A stretch of DNA of 64,000 nucleotides from Pseudomonas fluorescens. GTDB taxonomy: Bacteria; Pseudomonadota; Gammaproteobacteria; Pseudomonadales; Pseudomonadaceae. Each line of letters opens with the position of its first letter. Position 1 is the stretch's first letter. The DNA is taken from NCBI RefSeq assembly GCF_900215245.1, contig NZ_LT907842.1:1178001-1242000 (forward strand), given 5' to 3'. Shown in pieces: positions 21,698 to 34,046 of the stretch. A program made the position numbers and the translations under genes. The notes beneath the pieces were generated by a model. It made no database searches and was not told where the DNA came from. It saw only the letters and a list, made by a program, of their open reading frames with translations.

Positions 21698-21967
21698 TTA
21701 GCGACGCAGACCCAGGCGACCGATCAGAGTCTGATAACGACCCAGATCCTTGCCTTTCAGGTAGTCCAGCAGCTTACGGCGCTGGTTTACCATGCGGATC
21801 AGACCACGACGGGAGTGGTGATCTTTACCGTTGGCCTTGAAGTGACCTTGCAGCTTGTTGATGTTGTGGGTCAGCAGTGCAACTTGCACTTCTGGCGAAC
21901 CAGTGTCACCAACAGCTTGCTGATAGTCAGCAACGATTTGTGCTTTTTCTTGAACGTCGAGAGCCAT
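21698..21967 (-). CDS. rpsO: 30S ribosomal protein S15
   Basis: An 89-residue S15 of standard length. It contains the conserved [20 protein letters not shown] and RRKLLDYLK segments, which contact helices of the central domain of 16S rRNA. It lies between truB and pnp in the usual operon. Confidence 0.98.
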   Translation of the reverse strand: MALDVQEKAQIVADYQQAVGDTGSPEVQVALLTHNINKLQGHFKANGKDHHSRRGLIRMVNQRRKLLDYLKGKDLGRYQTLIGRLGLRR

Positions 21968-22082
21968 GAGGCAATCCTTTTTTCAGGAAACCACCCAAAG
22001 GGCAGTTTCAACAGGCCAGGGACAAATCCCTGTATCTAAAAATGAGTGTTGACCGTGCCTGTTAACAGCCACACTCGTCCGG

Positions 22083-23000
22083 TCATTCTGACCGAATTAG
22101 TCGACGTGGCGCGATGCGCCCGTCTTCGCTCACTTCACCGATACCGATAAAGCGACCGTTATGATCTTGTACCCGCACCATACCGAACTTCGGAGCGTCC
22201 GGAGCGCGTACCGGCTGGCCGTTTAGCCAGTAGAACGCGCTGTGCTCCGAGAAGTGCAGCAATGGCCAGTCCAGCAAACCGCTGTCCGATGGCATCAGGA
22301 AGCGATCAACTGCTTCATTGCCGCCTTCGGCATGTACCGCTTCCAACTCTTCCAGCGTGACCGTCTGGGCAAGGCTGAAAGGCCCTGCCTGCGTGCGTCG
22401 CAGCTCTGCAACGTACGCGCCGCAACCGAGCTGTTCACCAATATCTTCCACCAGGGTACGGATATAGGTGCCTTTGCTGCAATCCACGGCCAAGCGGGCA
22501 GTGTCGCCCTCACAGGCGAGCAATTCCAAGCGGGCAATAGTAACAGAACGCGGTTCGCGCTCCACTACTTCGCCCGCACGTGCCAGCTTGTAAAGAGGCT
22601 GCCCATCACGCTTGAGCGCCGAGTACATCGGGGGTATCTGACTGATTTGCCCACGAAAACCGGGTAAAGCAGCTTCAATATCAGCACGACCAACGGTCAC
22701 GTCGCGAACCTGCAAAACATCACCCTCGGCATCGGCCGTGGTGGTGGTCTTGCCCAGTTGCATCAGGGTTTCGTAACCCTTGTCGGAATCGAGCAGGTAT
22801 TGCGAGAACTTGGTGGCCTCACCAAAGCACAACGGCAATACGCCGGTGGCCAAGGGATCGAGGCTGCCGGTATGCCCGGCCTTCTCGGCGTTGAGCAACC
22901 AGCGAACCTTCTGCAAAGCGGCATTGGAGGTAAAGCCAATGGGCTTGTCGAGCAGAATGATGCCGCTGACGTTGCGACGGATACGTTTGACCTGAGCCAC
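22083..23000 (-). CDS. truB: tRNA pseudouridine(55) synthase TruB
   Basis: A 305-residue enzyme making pseudouridine 55 in the T-loop of all elongator tRNAs. Landmarks: [14 protein letters not shown], the catalytic-aspartate motif [18 protein letters not shown], and [10 protein letters not shown]. It starts with GTG 3 bases after the rbfA stop, so it is probably translationally coupled. Confidence 0.97.
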   Translation of the reverse strand: MAQVKRIRRNVSGIILLDKPIGFTSNAALQKVRWLLNAEKAGHTGSLDPLATGVLPLCFGEATKFSQYLLDSDKGYETLMQLGKTTTTADAEGDVLQVRDVTVGRADIEAALPGFRGQISQIPPMYSALKRDGQPLYKLARAGEVVEREPRSVTIARLELLACEGDTARLAVDCSKGTYIRTLVEDIGEQLGCGAYVAELRRTQAGPFSLAQTVTLEELEAVHAEGGNEAVDRFLMPSDSGLLDWPLLHFSEHSAFYWLNGQPVRAPDAPKFGMVRVQDHNGRFIGIGEVSEDGRIAPRRLIRSE

Positions 23001-23003
23001 CGC

Positions 23004-23399
23004 TTACTCCTTGGCGTCTTCAGGTGTGGACGGGTGCTGGCTGTCTTCCGCCACGGCGCGCTCGATCAGTGCCGACAGGTGCGCACCACGCACGACGCTT
23101 TCGTCGTAGTGGAAATGCAACTGAGGCACGCTGCGCAGCTTCATTTCACGGGCCAACTGCATGCGCAGGAAGCCTGCAGCCGAATTCAGCACCTTGATGC
23201 TTTGCGCGATTTCTTCGCTGCTGTCCTGCCCCATCACGGTGATGAAAATTTTCGCGTGACCAACGTCACGGCTCACTTCAACGGCGGTGATGGTGACCAG
23301 GCCAACGCGTGGGTCTTTGACTTCGCGACGGATCAGCTGGGCCAACTCGCGCTGCATTTGATCGCCGATACGCTGGGTACGGCTGTATTCTTTTGCCAT
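23004..23399 (-). CDS. rbfA: Ribosome-binding factor A
   Basis: A 131-residue KH-like 30S maturation and cold-adaptation factor, starting [19 protein letters not shown] with conserved [17 protein letters not shown]. Family length is about 120-135. It lies downstream of infB, separated by 159 bases with a strong hairpin. Confidence 0.96.
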   Translation of the reverse strand: MAKEYSRTQRIGDQMQRELAQLIRREVKDPRVGLVTITAVEVSRDVGHAKIFITVMGQDSSEEIAQSIKVLNSAAGFLRMQLAREMKLRSVPQLHFHYDESVVRGAHLSALIERAVAEDSQHPSTPEDAKE

Positions 23400-23453
23400 G
23401 TCTTGTTACCTGTTACTGCCACACGGTGAAACCCGTGGGGTCTGAAAGCGGCA

Positions 23454-23487
23454 AACGCCCGGCCTGACAAAAGCCAGACCGGGCGTT
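23454..23487 (-). terminator. Intercistronic hairpin between infB and rbfA
   Basis: Nine-base-pair stem AACGCCCGG / CCGGGCGTT with a 16-base loop, followed in the direction of transcription by TTTGCCG. The weak T tract suggests partial termination or mRNA protection rather than a full stop. Confidence 0.5.
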
Positions 23488-23558
23488 GCGTTTAGAGTCC
23501 GTACGCTGCGCGGGGCATCTGCATGCCCACACGTTGCGTGGCTCCGGAAGTGCGCGAG

Positions 23559-26075
23559 TTAGAGGCTGCGAGCAACCTGAACCTTCTCGTAGACTTCGAT
23601 CTTGTCGCCAGCCTTGACGTCGTTGTAGCTCTTGACGCCGATACCGCATTCCATGCCGGCACGTACTTCAGAAGCGTCATCCTTGAAGCGGCGCAGGGAT
23701 TCCAGCTCGCCTTCGAAGATAACGATGTCTTCACGCAGTACACGGATTGGACGGTTACGGTGCACAGTGCCTTCGATAACCATACAGCCGGCAATCGCGC
23801 CGAATTTCGGCGAACGGAACACGTCACGGACCTCGGCAACACCCAGGATGTTCTCCCGGACGTCACTGCCAAGCATGCCGGTAAGGGCTTTCTTGACGTC
23901 TTCGATGATGTCGTAGATGACGTTGTAGTAACGCATGTCCAGGCCTTCCTGCTCGACGATCTTGCGAGCGCCAGCATCGGCACGCACGTTGAAACCGAAC
24001 AGTACAGCGTTGGAAGCCAGTGCCAGGTTGGCGTCGGACTCGGTGATACCACCGACACCGCCACCGACAACACGCACTTGCACTTCGTCGTTACCCAGGC
24101 CGTTCAAGGCGCCGTTCAACGCTTCGAGAGAACCACGAACGTCAGATTTGAGGACGATGTTGAGCGTCTTCTTCTCTGCCTGACCCATGTTCTCAAAGAT
24201 GTTTTCCAGCTTGCCGGCGTGAGCACGAGCCAGTTTGACTTCGCGGAACTTGCCTTGACGGAACAGAGCCACTTCACGGGCTTTCTTCTCGTCAGCAACT
24301 ACGCTCATCTCGTCGCCAGCGTCCGGAGTACCGTCCAGGCCGAGGATCTCGACAGGGATGGAAGGACCGGCTTCTTTGATTGGCTTGCCGTTCTCGTCGA
24401 GCATGGCACGTACACGGCCATAGTTCGAACCGACCAGCACCATGTCGCCTTGGCGCAGATTACCGTCTTGAACCAGTACGGTTGCAACCGGGCCACGACC
24501 TTTGTCGAGACGCGATTCAACCACAACGCCACGACCCGGGGCCGATGGAGTTGCTTTCAGTTCGAGTACTTCAGCTTGCAGCAGGACTGCTTCGAGCAGT
24601 TCGTCTACACCGGTACCGACTTTCGCCGAGACCGAGACAAACGGCGTATCACCGCCCCACTCTTCGGACGTCACGCCGTGAACCGACAGTTCGCTACGGA
24701 TGCGATCAAGATCGGCGCCCGGCTTGTCGATTTTGTTCACTGCAACAACCAGTGGAACACCAGCAGCCTTGGCGTGCTGGACAGCTTCAATGGTCTGCGG
24801 CATCACGCCGTCGTCCGCTGCAACAACCAGGATCACGATGTCAGTCGCCTTGGCACCACGGGCACGCATTGCGGTAAACGCGGCGTGACCTGGGGTGTCG
24901 AGGAAAGTAACCATGCCGCGTTCGGTTTCAACGTGGTACGCGCCGATGTGCTGGGTGATACCGCCGGCTTCGCCAGCAGCTACCTTGGCACGACGAATGT
25001 AATCGAGCAGCGACGTCTTACCATGGTCAACGTGGCCCATTACGGTCACGACTGGCGCACGGGAGAACGTCTCACCTTCAAACTTCAAGGACTCGGCCAG
25101 GGAGTCTTCCAGAGCGGTATCGCTGACCAGGGTCACTTTGTGGCCCAGTTCTTCGGCTACCAGTTGAGCAGTTTCCTGATCAAGCACCTGGTTGATGGTC
25201 GCTGGAGTACCCAGTTTGAACATGAACTTGATGATTTCAGCAGCCTTGACCGACATCTGATTGGCGAGATCGCCAACAGTGATGGTCTCGCCGATCTGCA
25301 CATCACGCACGACAGGGCCGGTTGGGCTCTGGAAACCGTGGGCGTTACGCTTTTTCAGCTTGGCCTTGCCGCGACCACCACGACGGAAGCCATCGCTTTC
25401 TTCGTCGGTAGTACGAGGGGCAACGCGTGGAGCAGGCGCTTTCTCTTTGACCGAGGCACGATGCGGAGCGTTTTTACGCTCGCCATCGCCACCACCACCG
25501 CGACGATTATTATCGTCGGCACGTGGTTTGTCCGGACGACGAGGTTCGTCACGCTTGCGAGCGTCAGCTGCAGGAGCAGGTGCAGCGGCAACCGGAGCGG
25601 CCTCACGCACAGCTTCAACAGGCGCGGCGACCGCCTCAGTGGCAGCAGGTTGCGCAGCAGCAGGCTGGCGACGCGCTTCTTCTTCGGCGCGACGCTTGGC
25701 TTCTTCTTCAGCCTTCTGACGAGCAGCATTTTCTACTGCGCGACGTTCTTCCAGTTCGCGTTTGCGCTCGGCTTCAATTTCTTCCGGGCTGCGCTGTACG
25801 AAGACTTTCTTCTTGCGTACTTCAACGCTGATGCTCTTGCTACCAGCAACACGCAGGGTGCTGGTGGTTTTGCGCTGCAATGTAATCTTGCGCGGTTCTT
25901 CCACTTTCGCCTTGTGGCTGCTCTTCAAGTGAGTCAGCAAAGACTGCTTCTCACTGTCGCTCACACCTTCATCGGCGGCGGTGTGCGGCAGACCTGCCTC
26001 ACGCATCTGCTGCAACAGGCGCTCTACCGGTGTTTTGACCTCATCGGCCAGTTGTTTCACCGTGACTTGCGTCAT
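23559..26075 (-). CDS. infB: Translation initiation factor IF-2
   Basis: An 838-residue GTPase that brings fMet-tRNA to the 30S subunit. It has an N-terminal IF2_N domain, a long charged Ala/Glu/Arg-rich region (about 90-240) and a G domain with GHVDHGKT at residues 347-354, DTPGHAAF and NKIDKP, then domains II-IV including the fMet-tRNA-binding C-terminus. It lies 27 bases after nusA. The initiator tRNA gene at 28231-28307 heads the same region. Confidence 0.97.
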   Translation of the reverse strand: MTQVTVKQLADEVKTPVERLLQQMREAGLPHTAADEGVSDSEKQSLLTHLKSSHKAKVEEPRKITLQRKTTSTLRVAGSKSISVEVRKKKVFVQRSPEEIEAERKRELEERRAVENAARQKAEEEAKRRAEEEARRQPAAAQPAATEAVAAPVEAVREAAPVAAAPAPAADARKRDEPRRPDKPRADDNNRRGGGGDGERKNAPHRASVKEKAPAPRVAPRTTDEESDGFRRGGRGKAKLKKRNAHGFQSPTGPVVRDVQIGETITVGDLANQMSVKAAEIIKFMFKLGTPATINQVLDQETAQLVAEELGHKVTLVSDTALEDSLAESLKFEGETFSRAPVVTVMGHVDHGKTSLLDYIRRAKVAAGEAGGITQHIGAYHVETERGMVTFLDTPGHAAFTAMRARGAKATDIVILVVAADDGVMPQTIEAVQHAKAAGVPLVVAVNKIDKPGADLDRIRSELSVHGVTSEEWGGDTPFVSVSAKVGTGVDELLEAVLLQAEVLELKATPSAPGRGVVVESRLDKGRGPVATVLVQDGNLRQGDMVLVGSNYGRVRAMLDENGKPIKEAGPSIPVEILGLDGTPDAGDEMSVVADEKKAREVALFRQGKFREVKLARAHAGKLENIFENMGQAEKKTLNIVLKSDVRGSLEALNGALNGLGNDEVQVRVVGGGVGGITESDANLALASNAVLFGFNVRADAGARKIVEQEGLDMRYYNVIYDIIEDVKKALTGMLGSDVRENILGVAEVRDVFRSPKFGAIAGCMVIEGTVHRNRPIRVLREDIVIFEGELESLRRFKDDASEVRAGMECGIGVKSYNDVKAGDKIEVYEKVQVARSL

Positions 26076-26102
26076 GCACTTCTCTCCTCAGGCCGCGCCT
26101 AG

Positions 26103-27584
26103 TTACTCGAACCAATGGGCTCGGGCGGCCATGATCAACTTGCCGGCACGATCATCGTCAATGCCGTCGATGTCGAGCAGATCGTCAATAGACTGCTCGG
26201 CCAGGTCTTCGCGGGTAATTACGCCGCGCACCGCCAGTTCCATCGCCAAATCCTTGTCCATACCCTCAAGCGAGAGCAGGTCTTCGGCCGGATGGGCGTC
26301 TGCCAGCTTTTCCTCAGTAGCGATGGCTTTAGTCAACAAACGATCCTTGGCCCGAGCGCGAAGCTCGTTGACGGTGTCTTCGTCAAAGCCGTCGATGTTG
26401 AGCATTTCTTCCAACGGTACGTAGGCAATCTCTTCCAGGCTGGTGAAGCCTTCATCTACCAGCACCTGCGCCAGGTCTTCGTCGACTTCCAGCTCGTCGA
26501 TGAAGTTGCGCAGGATGTCACCGGTTTCAGCTTGCTGCTTAGCCTGGATGTCCGATTCGGTCATCACGTTCAGGGTCCAACCGGTCAGTTGGCTGGCCAG
26601 ACGCACGTTCTGACCACCACGACCAATGGCCTGAGCCAGATTGTCTGCGCCAACGGCGATGTCCATTGCATGGGCATCTTCGTCAACGATAATTGCCGCC
26701 ACTTCAGCTGGCGACATGGCGTTGATCACGAACTGCGCCGGGTTATCGTCCCACAGGACGATGTCCACACGCTCACCGCCCAACTCGCCCGACACTGCCT
26801 GGACGCGCGAACCGCGCATACCAATGCAAGCACCTTGCGGGTCAATGCGTTTGTCCTTGGAGCGGACCGCGATCTTGGCGCGCGAACCCGGGTCGCGGGA
26901 CGCAGCCATGACTTCGATCAGGCCTTCGGCGATTTCCGGCACTTCAATACGGAACAGCTCGATCAGCATTTCCGGCGCGGTACGCGACAGGATCAACTGA
27001 GGGCCGCGGTTCTCGGTGCGGATTTCCTTGAGCAGCGCACGCAGACGTACGCCAACCCGGAAGGTTTCGCGAGAGATGATGTCTTCGCGGGCCAGCAACG
27101 CTTCTGCGTTGTTACCCAGGTCGACGATCACGTTGTCGCGGGTGACTTTTTTCACGGTGCCGGAGATGATTTCACCCAGGCGCTCGCGATAAGCGTCAAC
27201 GACTTGAGCGCGCTCGGCTTCGCGAACCTTCTGCACGATGACCTGCTTGGCGGTCTGTGCAGCAATACGGCCGAACTCGATCGATTCGATCTTTTCTTCG
27301 ACGACATCACCTACCTGAGCGCCAGGGTGCGTTTCGGCAACCTTGCTCGGCCAGGTTTCGATGGCCGGATCATCAAGATCGGCTTCTTCGACGACCGTCC
27401 AGCGACGGAAAGTCTCATAGGCACCGGTGTGGCGGTTGATTTCCACACGCAGATCCACTTCGTCTTCAAAACGCTTTTTGGTAGCAGTGGCCAGGGCCAG
27501 CTCCAGCGCTTCAAAAATCACGTTTGCCGGTACGCCCTTTTCATTGGATACCGACTCAACAACCAGCAGTACTTCTTTGCTCAT
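26103..27584 (-). CDS. nusA: Transcription termination/antitermination factor NusA
   Basis: A 493-residue factor binding RNA polymerase and nascent RNA. Order: N-terminal polymerase-binding domain ([19 protein letters not shown]), S1 domain, two KH domains ([30 protein letters not shown]) and two acidic C-terminal repeats. The ATG at 27584 is chosen because MSKEVLL is the conserved start and GCGAGG lies just upstream; a longer frame adds seven unlikely residues. Confidence 0.97.
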   Translation of the reverse strand: MSKEVLLVVESVSNEKGVPANVIFEALELALATATKKRFEDEVDLRVEINRHTGAYETFRRWTVVEEADLDDPAIETWPSKVAETHPGAQVGDVVEEKIESIEFGRIAAQTAKQVIVQKVREAERAQVVDAYRERLGEIISGTVKKVTRDNVIVDLGNNAEALLAREDIISRETFRVGVRLRALLKEIRTENRGPQLILSRTAPEMLIELFRIEVPEIAEGLIEVMAASRDPGSRAKIAVRSKDKRIDPQGACIGMRGSRVQAVSGELGGERVDIVLWDDNPAQFVINAMSPAEVAAIIVDEDAHAMDIAVGADNLAQAIGRGGQNVRLASQLTGWTLNVMTESDIQAKQQAETGDILRNFIDELEVDEDLAQVLVDEGFTSLEEIAYVPLEEMLNIDGFDEDTVNELRARAKDRLLTKAIATEEKLADAHPAEDLLSLEGMDKDLAMELAVRGVITREDLAEQSIDDLLDIDGIDDDRAGKLIMAARAHWFE

Positions 27585-27631
27585 CGTACGCCTCGCCTTT
27601 CGCAAGCCATTGGATCCGCGGGATCCGCGTC

Positions 27632-28090
27632 TCAGTCAAAACTGGGAATAATGTTGGCCTTGTCGATCATATCGATCGGCAACAGGAATTCATGGTCTTC
27701 TACCTGCACCACGACATCCTGTTCTTCTACACCGCGCAGAAGGCCCTGAAAGTTGCGTCGCCCTTCGAACGGGGAGCGCAGCTTGATCTTCACTTGTTCA
27801 CCGGCAAATTTTGCAAACTGATCAATAGTGAACAGTGGGCGTTCCATGCCTGGCGAGGAAACTTCGAGGGTATATTCAACGGAGATTGGATCTTCAACAT
27901 CCAGGACACCGCTGATCTGACGGCTGACAATGGCACAATCGTCCACCAGCACACCGCCCTCTTTATCGATATAAACGCGCAACATTGAGTGGCGACCTTG
28001 AGCCGAAAACTCAATACCCCAGCATTCATAGCCTAGGGCCACGACCACCGGGGCCAACAAGGCCTGCAACTCTTCTAGCTTGCTCGACAC
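27632..28090 (-). CDS. rimP: Ribosome maturation factor RimP
   Basis: A 152-residue 30S maturation factor with conserved [21 protein letters not shown] and [14 protein letters not shown]. The GTG at 28090 is chosen as start: it gives the family N-terminus [11 protein letters not shown] and has a strong GAGGGGG ribosome site 6 bases upstream. It heads the nusA-infB operon, as in E. coli. Confidence 0.95.
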   Translation of the reverse strand: MSSKLEELQALLAPVVVALGYECWGIEFSAQGRHSMLRVYIDKEGGVLVDDCAIVSRQISGVLDVEDPISVEYTLEVSSPGMERPLFTIDQFAKFAGEQVKIKLRSPFEGRRNFQGLLRGVEEQDVVVQVEDHEFLLPIDMIDKANIIPSFD

Positions 28091-28130
28091 CTGAACCCCC
28101 TCGTGCATGTATGTGCATGCTGTGCAAAAT

Positions 28131-28153
28131 AAAAAAATGGGCGAAACGCCCAT
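28131..28153 (-). terminator. Intrinsic terminator in the rimP leader
   Basis: ATGGGCG-TTT-CGCCCAT followed on the minus strand by TTTTTT, ending about 40 bases before the rimP GTG. It either ends the tRNA-fMet transcript or attenuates the rimP-nusA-infB operon. A second hairpin (AACGCCG/CGGCGTT, 28160-28181) lies just upstream. Confidence 0.75.
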
Positions 28154-28198
28154 CCTTGAAACGCCGTCGAATAGCGGCGTTGAAAGTGTCCAGCTAAC

Positions 28199-28220
28199 AA
28201 AAAGCCCCTTAAAAGGGGCT
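28199..28220 (-). terminator. Intrinsic terminator after tRNA-fMet
   Basis: Palindrome AGCCCCTT/AAGGGGCT followed by TTTTT on the minus strand, 10 bases past the tRNA CCA end. Confidence 0.85.
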
Positions 28221-28230
28221 CCGCTAAAAC

Positions 28231-28307
<77 letters not shown>

Positions 28308-28374
28308 ACAAAGCTGGGGCGGAAGTATACGACCGATCCCTTACAGGGTCAATGTAACCTTCCACCTACAAGAA

Positions 28375-28392
28375 AGCCCGCAACAGCGGGCT
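28375..28392 (-). terminator. Intrinsic terminator after tRNA-Leu
   Basis: AGCCCGC-TGTT-GCGGGCT followed by TTCTTGT on the minus strand, 11 bases after the tRNA-Leu 3' end. Confidence 0.75.
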
Positions 28393-28403
28393 CTCCTGAT
28401 AAT

Positions 28404-28489
28404 TGGTACCGAGAAGGGGACTCGAACCCCTACACCCTATGGGCACAACCACCTCAAGGTTGCGTGTCTACCAATTCCACCACCTCGGC
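28404..28489 (-). tRNA. tRNA-Leu (GAG)
   Basis: An 86-base class II tRNA with long variable arm (TGCCCATAGGGTG region), anticodon loop TTGAGGT giving anticodon GAG, T-arm GGTTCGAGTCC and encoded CCA. It follows secG, the position of leuU in E. coli. Confidence 0.97.
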
Positions 28490-28511
28490 AATACAGCGTT
28501 TACAACCCTTC

Positions 28512-28895
28512 TTACTTCTGCTCTTGAGCTGGAGGCACGTCAGTCGCTGGAGTAGCCGACTTTTGCTCTTGAAGCACCGGGACATCATCAGAAGCCGGTT
28601 TTGCTTTTGGTACTTCCAACACTGCTGGGTTTGGGAGACCTATTTGAGTCAGCACATGAGCTTTCTCTTTAGCAAAGTAACCTAACCCCAAGCTGGTTAT
28701 GAAGAAACCGGCGGCAAGTATAGCAGTAAACTTACTAAGAAAGGTAGAGGAACCTTGGCTTCCGAACACAGTATTTGAAGCACCTGCACCGAAAGACGCA
28801 CCAGCATCCGCACCTTTACCCTGTTGCAACAAAACCAGGGCAACTACGCCCAGGGCAGCCAACAGATGAAAAACGACTACGACTGTTTCCAGCAT
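28512..28895 (-). CDS. secG: Preprotein translocase subunit SecG
   Basis: A 127-residue inner-membrane protein with two membrane helices (about residues 4-22 and 52-72) around the conserved [16 protein letters not shown] and an Ala/Pro/Gln-rich tail. It supports the SecYEG channel. The ATG at 28895 gives the usual start [13 protein letters not shown]. It starts 4 bases after the tpiA stop, so the two are coupled. Confidence 0.95.
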   Translation of the reverse strand: MLETVVVVFHLLAALGVVALVLLQQGKGADAGASFGAGASNTVFGSQGSSTFLSKFTAILAAGFFITSLGLGYFAKEKAHVLTQIGLPNPAVLEVPKAKPASDDVPVLQEQKSATPATDVPPAQEQK

Positions 28896-28899
28896 TTTT

Positions 28900-29655
28900 T
28901 CAGTTTCCCGCGGCGCGACAAATCGCACCGAACTCATCTGCATTCAGGGAAGCTCCACCAATGAGCCCCCCATCGATATCCGGCATGCCGAACAGTTCGA
29001 CCGCATTGGCCGCCTTCACGCTGCCGCCGTATAGAAGCCGCACACCTTGTGCGACCTCAGAATTCTCTGCCGCCAACTGTGCGCGAATGGCTGCGTGCAC
29101 ATCCTGCGCCTGTTGCGGTGTAGCAGTCAGTCCGGTGCCAATGGCCCAGACCGGCTCGTAAGCAATTACTGCCTTTGCAAACGCACCAACACCCAGCTCC
29201 TCGATGATGCTGCCCAGTTGACGCGAGACAACTTCAAGAGTTTTACCCGATTCACGCTGCTCAAGGGTCTCCCCTATGCACAACACCGGAATCAAGCCAC
29301 AAGCCTGTGCCGCTGCGAACTTGCGATTAAGTGTCCCATCACGCTCGCCCATCATCTGACGGCGCTCGGAGTGCCCGACAAGCACATAGGAACAACCCGC
29401 ATCTACCAACTGACCCGGCGAAATTTCACCGGTCAAAGCACCTTGCATGGGCTCCACCGCAGAATTCTGCGCGCCGACCTGAATCGACTTACCTTTCAAG
29501 CCATCAACCACTTGGTTGATATGCAAGCAAGGCGGGAAAACCGCAACATCAACACCGCTAGGCAAGGCCAAGTGACGAAGGCCATTGATCAGCTCAGCGA
29601 CACTGGCGCGGGTACCGTGCATCTTCCAGTTACCAGCTACCATAGTGCGACGCAT
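28900..29655 (-). CDS. tpiA: Triosephosphate isomerase
   Basis: A 251-residue TIM barrel. Catalytic residues: Lys in GNWKMHG, His in [10 protein letters not shown] and Glu in [11 protein letters not shown]. It interconverts dihydroxyacetone phosphate and glyceraldehyde-3-phosphate. It is inserted between glmM and secG, unlike E. coli but usual in Pseudomonas. Confidence 0.97.
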   Translation of the reverse strand: MRRTMVAGNWKMHGTRASVAELINGLRHLALPSGVDVAVFPPCLHINQVVDGLKGKSIQVGAQNSAVEPMQGALTGEISPGQLVDAGCSYVLVGHSERRQMMGERDGTLNRKFAAAQACGLIPVLCIGETLEQRESGKTLEVVSRQLGSIIEELGVGAFAKAVIAYEPVWAIGTGLTATPQQAQDVHAAIRAQLAAENSEVAQGVRLLYGGSVKAANAVELFGMPDIDGGLIGGASLNADEFGAICRAAGN

Positions 29656-29721
29656 GCTGTACCCCGTCGGTCAAAGTGGGCGCAGATGTTACCCAACCAC
29701 ATCAACACTGGCAAGCCGAAT

Positions 29722-31059
29722 TCAGGCGCAAATTTCAGTTACCAGTTTTGCCAGGTCTTCGGCATGGCCGCGAACCTGTGTTTCATCTTCACCTTCGACC
29801 ATGACGCGCACCAGAGGCTCCGTGCCGGACTTGCGCAGTAACACCCGCCCACGCCCCGCCATTGCCAGGGTCACGCGCTCGCAGGCGTCTTTGACCGCAG
29901 GGTGCTCGATCGGGTTTTCGCCACCGGCAAAACGCACATTGAGCAAAACCTGCGGGCACTTACGAAGCGCCTGGCGCGCCTGAGCAAGGCTCTCCTCACG
30001 ACGACGCAAGGACAGCAGCACCTGCAACGCGGCAATAATCGCATCGCCAGTCGTCGTGTGCTGGAAGCAAACCACATGCCCCGAGTTCTCACCGCCCACC
30101 TGCCAGTTACGCTCCAGCAGCTCGGCGATCACATAGCGGTCACCGACATTGGCGCGCACGAAGGGAATTCCAAGGTCTGCCAAGGCCAGTTCCAGCCCCA
30201 GGTTGCTCATCAGGGTGCCAACGACGCCGCCCTGTAACTTGTCACGCTCATGCAGGTCGCGAGCAATGATGAACAACAAATCATCGCCATCCACGATAGC
30301 CCCAGTGTGATCCACCATCAGCACACGATCGCCATCTCCGTCGAACGCAATACCAAGATCAGCATGCTCAGCCAGGACAGCCGCCTGCAACTGCTCCATA
30401 TGGGTGGAGCCGCAGTTTTCGTTGATATTCAAACCATTCGGCTGAGCCGACAGCACCGTCACATCGGCGCCCAGCTCCTTGAATACACTCGGAGCCACTT
30501 TGTAGGTCGCACCATGGGCGCAATCGACAACAAGCTTCAGCCCGGCAAAATTGGTACTGGTCGGCACGCTGCTCTTGCAAAACTCGATGTAGCGGCCAGA
30601 CGCATCGTTGATGCGCGAGACCTTGCCCAGCTTGCTGGACTCAACCACCGTCATCGGTGCATCCAGCAGCTCTTCGATCATCAGCTCGATTGCATCCGGC
30701 AACTTGGTGCCCTGCCCCGAGAAAAACTTGATGCCATTGTCATCATGAGGGTTGTGCGAGGCACTGATCACGATACCGGCTTCAGCGTGGAAGGTACGCG
30801 TCAGGTAAGCGATCGCCGGTGTCGGCATTGGCCCCAGCAGCATTACGTCAGCACCTGCGGCGGACAAGCCGGCCTCCAGCGCGGACTCAAACATGTAACC
30901 GGAAATACGGGTGTCCTTGCCCACCAGAATGCGGCAAGCGCCCATGCTGCGGAACGCCATGCCTGCCGCCCAGCCCAGCTTGAGCATGAAATCAGGAGTA
31001 ATCGGAAATTCGCCGACCCGACCACGGATTCCGTCGGTGCCAAAATATTTTTTAGTCAT
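29722..31059 (-). CDS. glmM: Phosphoglucosamine mutase
   Basis: A 445-residue alpha-phosphohexomutase making glucosamine-1-phosphate for peptidoglycan and LPS. The active-site serine is Ser101 in [16 protein letters not shown]; the metal loop is FDGDGDRV and the sugar loop GGENSGH. It lies 16 bases after folP in the ftsH-folP-glmM order. Confidence 0.97.
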   Translation of the reverse strand: MTKKYFGTDGIRGRVGEFPITPDFMLKLGWAAGMAFRSMGACRILVGKDTRISGYMFESALEAGLSAAGADVMLLGPMPTPAIAYLTRTFHAEAGIVISASHNPHDDNGIKFFSGQGTKLPDAIELMIEELLDAPMTVVESSKLGKVSRINDASGRYIEFCKSSVPTSTNFAGLKLVVDCAHGATYKVAPSVFKELGADVTVLSAQPNGLNINENCGSTHMEQLQAAVLAEHADLGIAFDGDGDRVLMVDHTGAIVDGDDLLFIIARDLHERDKLQGGVVGTLMSNLGLELALADLGIPFVRANVGDRYVIAELLERNWQVGGENSGHVVCFQHTTTGDAIIAALQVLLSLRRREESLAQARQALRKCPQVLLNVRFAGGENPIEHPAVKDACERVTLAMAGRGRVLLRKSGTEPLVRVMVEGEDETQVRGHAEDLAKLVTEICA

Positions 31060-31075
31060 AAGTGCTCCATCGTTC

Positions 31076-31927
31076 TTATTCGGCTGATTCTACCGCGGCA
31101 AGCATACGCACTACGTCGACAGTCTCGGCGACGTCATGCACACGCAAGATACGCGCGCCCTTGGTAACCGCAAGCGCTGCCAGAGCAAGGCCACCGTACA
31201 ACCGCTCACCCACCGGACGATTCAATGCAAGCCCTATCATGCTCTTGCGCGAAACACCGACCAACAGGGGCCGACCAAGCGCATGCAAGGCTTCCATATG
31301 CTTGAACAGGCTTAAATTGTGCTGAAGGGTCTTGGCAAAGCCAAACCCGGGATCAAGGATGATCTTCTCGGCAGCGATTCCCACCTTGGTGCACTGAGCG
31401 ATCCTTTCAGCAAGAAACCCCCTCACTTCACCCACGAGATCGTCATAGTGCGGACTGTCTTGCATATTGCCGGGCTCGCCCAGCATATGCATCAGGCACA
31501 CCGGCAGACCGGTTGCCGCTGCTGCATCCAGGGCACCGTCCCGCTGCAGGGAGCGCACATCGTTGATGAGCCCCGCCCCCAGGCGCGCTGTCTCGCGCAT
31601 CACGGCCGGAGTGGATGTATCCACCGAAATGATCACATCCAGCTCGCGAGCAATGCGCTCGACGACCGGCGCCACTCGCTCCAACTCCTCAAGGGGAGAA
31701 ACAACGCGAGCACCCGGGCGAGTCGACTCACCCCCCACATCAATCAAGGTCGCGCCAGCCGCCACCATCGCCTCGGCATGACGCAATGCGGCATCGAGTT
31801 GACTGAAGCGGCCACCGTCGGAAAAGGAATCGGGGGTTACATTAAGAATGCCCATGACATGTGTATGGGCCAAATCAAGAACCCGGTTGCCGCAAGGCAA
31901 CCGGGTTAAGGACAACGCAGAAGTCAT
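31076..31927 (-). CDS. folP: Dihydropteroate synthase
   Basis: A 283-residue TIM-barrel enzyme condensing hydroxymethyldihydropterin pyrophosphate with p-aminobenzoate; the sulfonamide target. Signatures: [24 protein letters not shown] and [14 protein letters not shown]. It starts 8 bases after ftsH. Together with folK at 6765 it supplies consecutive folate steps. Confidence 0.97.
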   Translation of the reverse strand: MTSALSLTRLPCGNRVLDLAHTHVMGILNVTPDSFSDGGRFSQLDAALRHAEAMVAAGATLIDVGGESTRPGARVVSPLEELERVAPVVERIARELDVIISVDTSTPAVMRETARLGAGLINDVRSLQRDGALDAAAATGLPVCLMHMLGEPGNMQDSPHYDDLVGEVRGFLAERIAQCTKVGIAAEKIILDPGFGFAKTLQHNLSLFKHMEALHALGRPLLVGVSRKSMIGLALNRPVGERLYGGLALAALAVTKGARILRVHDVAETVDVVRMLAAVESAE

Positions 31928-31935
31928 TTCAAACC

Positions 31936-33846
31936 TTAGTGGTCAGCTGCCGGACCGCCGATCGGGGCTTCAGGGCGCTCGTTCTGAACCACTGGCGGAG
32001 TACCAGAAGTGCCCGAACCACCTTCCCAATCACGAGGCTCACGAGGTGTACGACCCGCCATGATGTCGTCGATCTGGTCGGCATCAATGGTCTCGTACTT
32101 CATCAACGCATCAGCCATGGCATCCAGCTTGTCGCGGTTGTCGGTCAGGATCTGTTTGGCCGTGCCGTAGCACTGGTCAATGATGCTACGCACTTCGGAG
32201 TCGATCAGCTTGGCCGTTTCACCCGAGAAGCTGGCAGCTTGACCGCCACCGCCACGACCCAGGAACACTTCGCCTTCTTCTTCGGCATACATCAAGGGAC
32301 CAAGCTTTTCAGACAAGCCCCACTTGGTCACCATGTTCCGCGCAATCTGACTGGCACGCATAATGTCGTTGGAGGCGCCGGTGGTGACGCCATCAAAGCC
32401 AAGCGTCATCTCTTCAGCAATACGACCACCATACAGTGAGCAGATCTGACTGATCAGCGCACGCTTGGAGAGGCTGTAACGATCCTCTTCAGGCAGGAAC
32501 ATGGTGACACCCAGCGCCCGACCACGAGGAATGATCGACACCTTGTAAACCGGGTCATGCTCAGGCACCACACGACCAACAATGGCGTGACCGGCTTCGT
32601 GATAAGCGGTGTTCTGCTTCTCTTTCTCGGACATGACCATGGATTTGCGCTCGGCGCCCATCATGATCTTGTCTTTTGCCAGTTCGAACTCTTTCATTTC
32701 AACGATGCGCTTGCCGGTACGGGCAGCGAACAGCGAAGCCTCGTTCACCAGGTTGGCCAGGTCAGCACCGGAGAAGCCTGGCGTACCACGGGCAATCACG
32801 GCCGGAGCCACATCGTCACCCATCGGCACTTTGCGCATATGTACTTTCAAAATCTGTTCGCGACCACGGATGTCCGGCAGACCCACCACAACCTGGCGGT
32901 CGAAACGGCCTGGACGCAGCAGCGCAGGGTCCAGTACGTCCGGACGGTTGGTGGCGGCGATGACGATAATGCCGTCATTCATTTCGAAGCCGTCCATCTC
33001 CACCAGCAACTGGTTGAGGGTCTGCTCACGCTCATCGTGACCACCGCCCATGCCAGCACCACGATGGCGACCAACAGCGTCGATTTCGTCGATGAAAATG
33101 ATGCACGGGGCGTGCTTCTTGGCCTGCTCGAACATATCGCGAACACGGCTGGCACCAACACCGACAAACATCTCGACGAAGTCAGAACCGGAAATCGTGA
33201 AGAACGGCACCTTGGCTTCGCCGGCAATCGCCTTGGCCAGCAAGGTTTTACCGGTGCCCGGAGGGCCGACCATCAGCACGCCGCGAGGAATACGGCCGCC
33301 CAGGCGCTGGAACTTGCCCGGATCGCGCAGGAATTCAACCAGCTCACCGACTTCTTCCTTGGCTTCATCACAACCTGCGACGTCAGCCAGGGTGGTCTTC
33401 ACCTGATCCTCGGAGAGCAGGCGTGCCTTGCTCTTGCCGAAGCTCATCGGCCCGCCCTTGCCTCCCGCGCCACCTTGCATCTGGCGCATGAAGAACATGA
33501 ACACGGCGATAATCACCAGGATCGGGAAGCTGGCCACCAGGAGCTGGGTCCAGATGCTCTGCTGCTCAGGCTGCTTGCCTTCAACAACCACATGGTTATC
33601 CACCAGGTCGCCGATCAGACCGTTGTCCTGAATTGCCGGACGAATGGTCTTGAAGCTGTCGCCATCGTTGCGTTTGCCGGTAATCACGTAGCCATCAACC
33701 GCTACGCGCTCGACCTTGCCATCCTTAACTTGCTGGATGAAGTCGGAATAGTTGAGGGTCTGCGGCTCGTTAGGGCTGGAGAAGTTGTTCATCACCGTCA
33801 CCAGGACAGCCGCGATGATCAACCACAGGATCAGATTCTTTGCCAT
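31936..33846 (-). CDS. ftsH: ATP-dependent zinc metalloprotease FtsH
   Basis: A 636-residue membrane-anchored AAA+ protease. Two N-terminal membrane segments flank a periplasmic domain, then come Walker A GPPGTGKT, Walker [12 protein letters not shown], the second region of homology, and zinc-binding HEAGH with His416 and His420. It degrades misfolded membrane proteins, LpxC and sigma-32. The ATG at 33846 gives the family start [10 protein letters not shown]; an upstream TTG is unlikely. The tail is Pro/Gly-rich. Confidence 0.97.
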   Translation of the reverse strand: MAKNLILWLIIAAVLVTVMNNFSSPNEPQTLNYSDFIQQVKDGKVERVAVDGYVITGKRNDGDSFKTIRPAIQDNGLIGDLVDNHVVVEGKQPEQQSIWTQLLVASFPILVIIAVFMFFMRQMQGGAGGKGGPMSFGKSKARLLSEDQVKTTLADVAGCDEAKEEVGELVEFLRDPGKFQRLGGRIPRGVLMVGPPGTGKTLLAKAIAGEAKVPFFTISGSDFVEMFVGVGASRVRDMFEQAKKHAPCIIFIDEIDAVGRHRGAGMGGGHDEREQTLNQLLVEMDGFEMNDGIIVIAATNRPDVLDPALLRPGRFDRQVVVGLPDIRGREQILKVHMRKVPMGDDVAPAVIARGTPGFSGADLANLVNEASLFAARTGKRIVEMKEFELAKDKIMMGAERKSMVMSEKEKQNTAYHEAGHAIVGRVVPEHDPVYKVSIIPRGRALGVTMFLPEEDRYSLSKRALISQICSLYGGRIAEEMTLGFDGVTTGASNDIMRASQIARNMVTKWGLSEKLGPLMYAEEEGEVFLGRGGGGQAASFSGETAKLIDSEVRSIIDQCYGTAKQILTDNRDKLDAMADALMKYETIDADQIDDIMAGRTPREPRDWEGGSGTSGTPPVVQNERPEAPIGGPAADH

Positions 33847-34046
33847 ATCGTTCAATTAACTACCCTCTGAAGCAAGCTCCGCTACTGGCGCGCGCTTCGC
33901 ATGATATTCACCGGCCTAACTTACTACATTACCTACAACTCTGGCAGGCGCCGTCTGTAACCCTTTGTGAAACTTTGACTACACAATATTCGTAAAGCTT
34001 CATGACGAAAGCGATATAAAAAAACCTATCGCCTTCCTCGAATTTC

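Noticed and set aside
23523-27749. Two long plus-strand open frames opposite infB and nusA
   Set aside because: Shadows of conserved genes with biased codon use.
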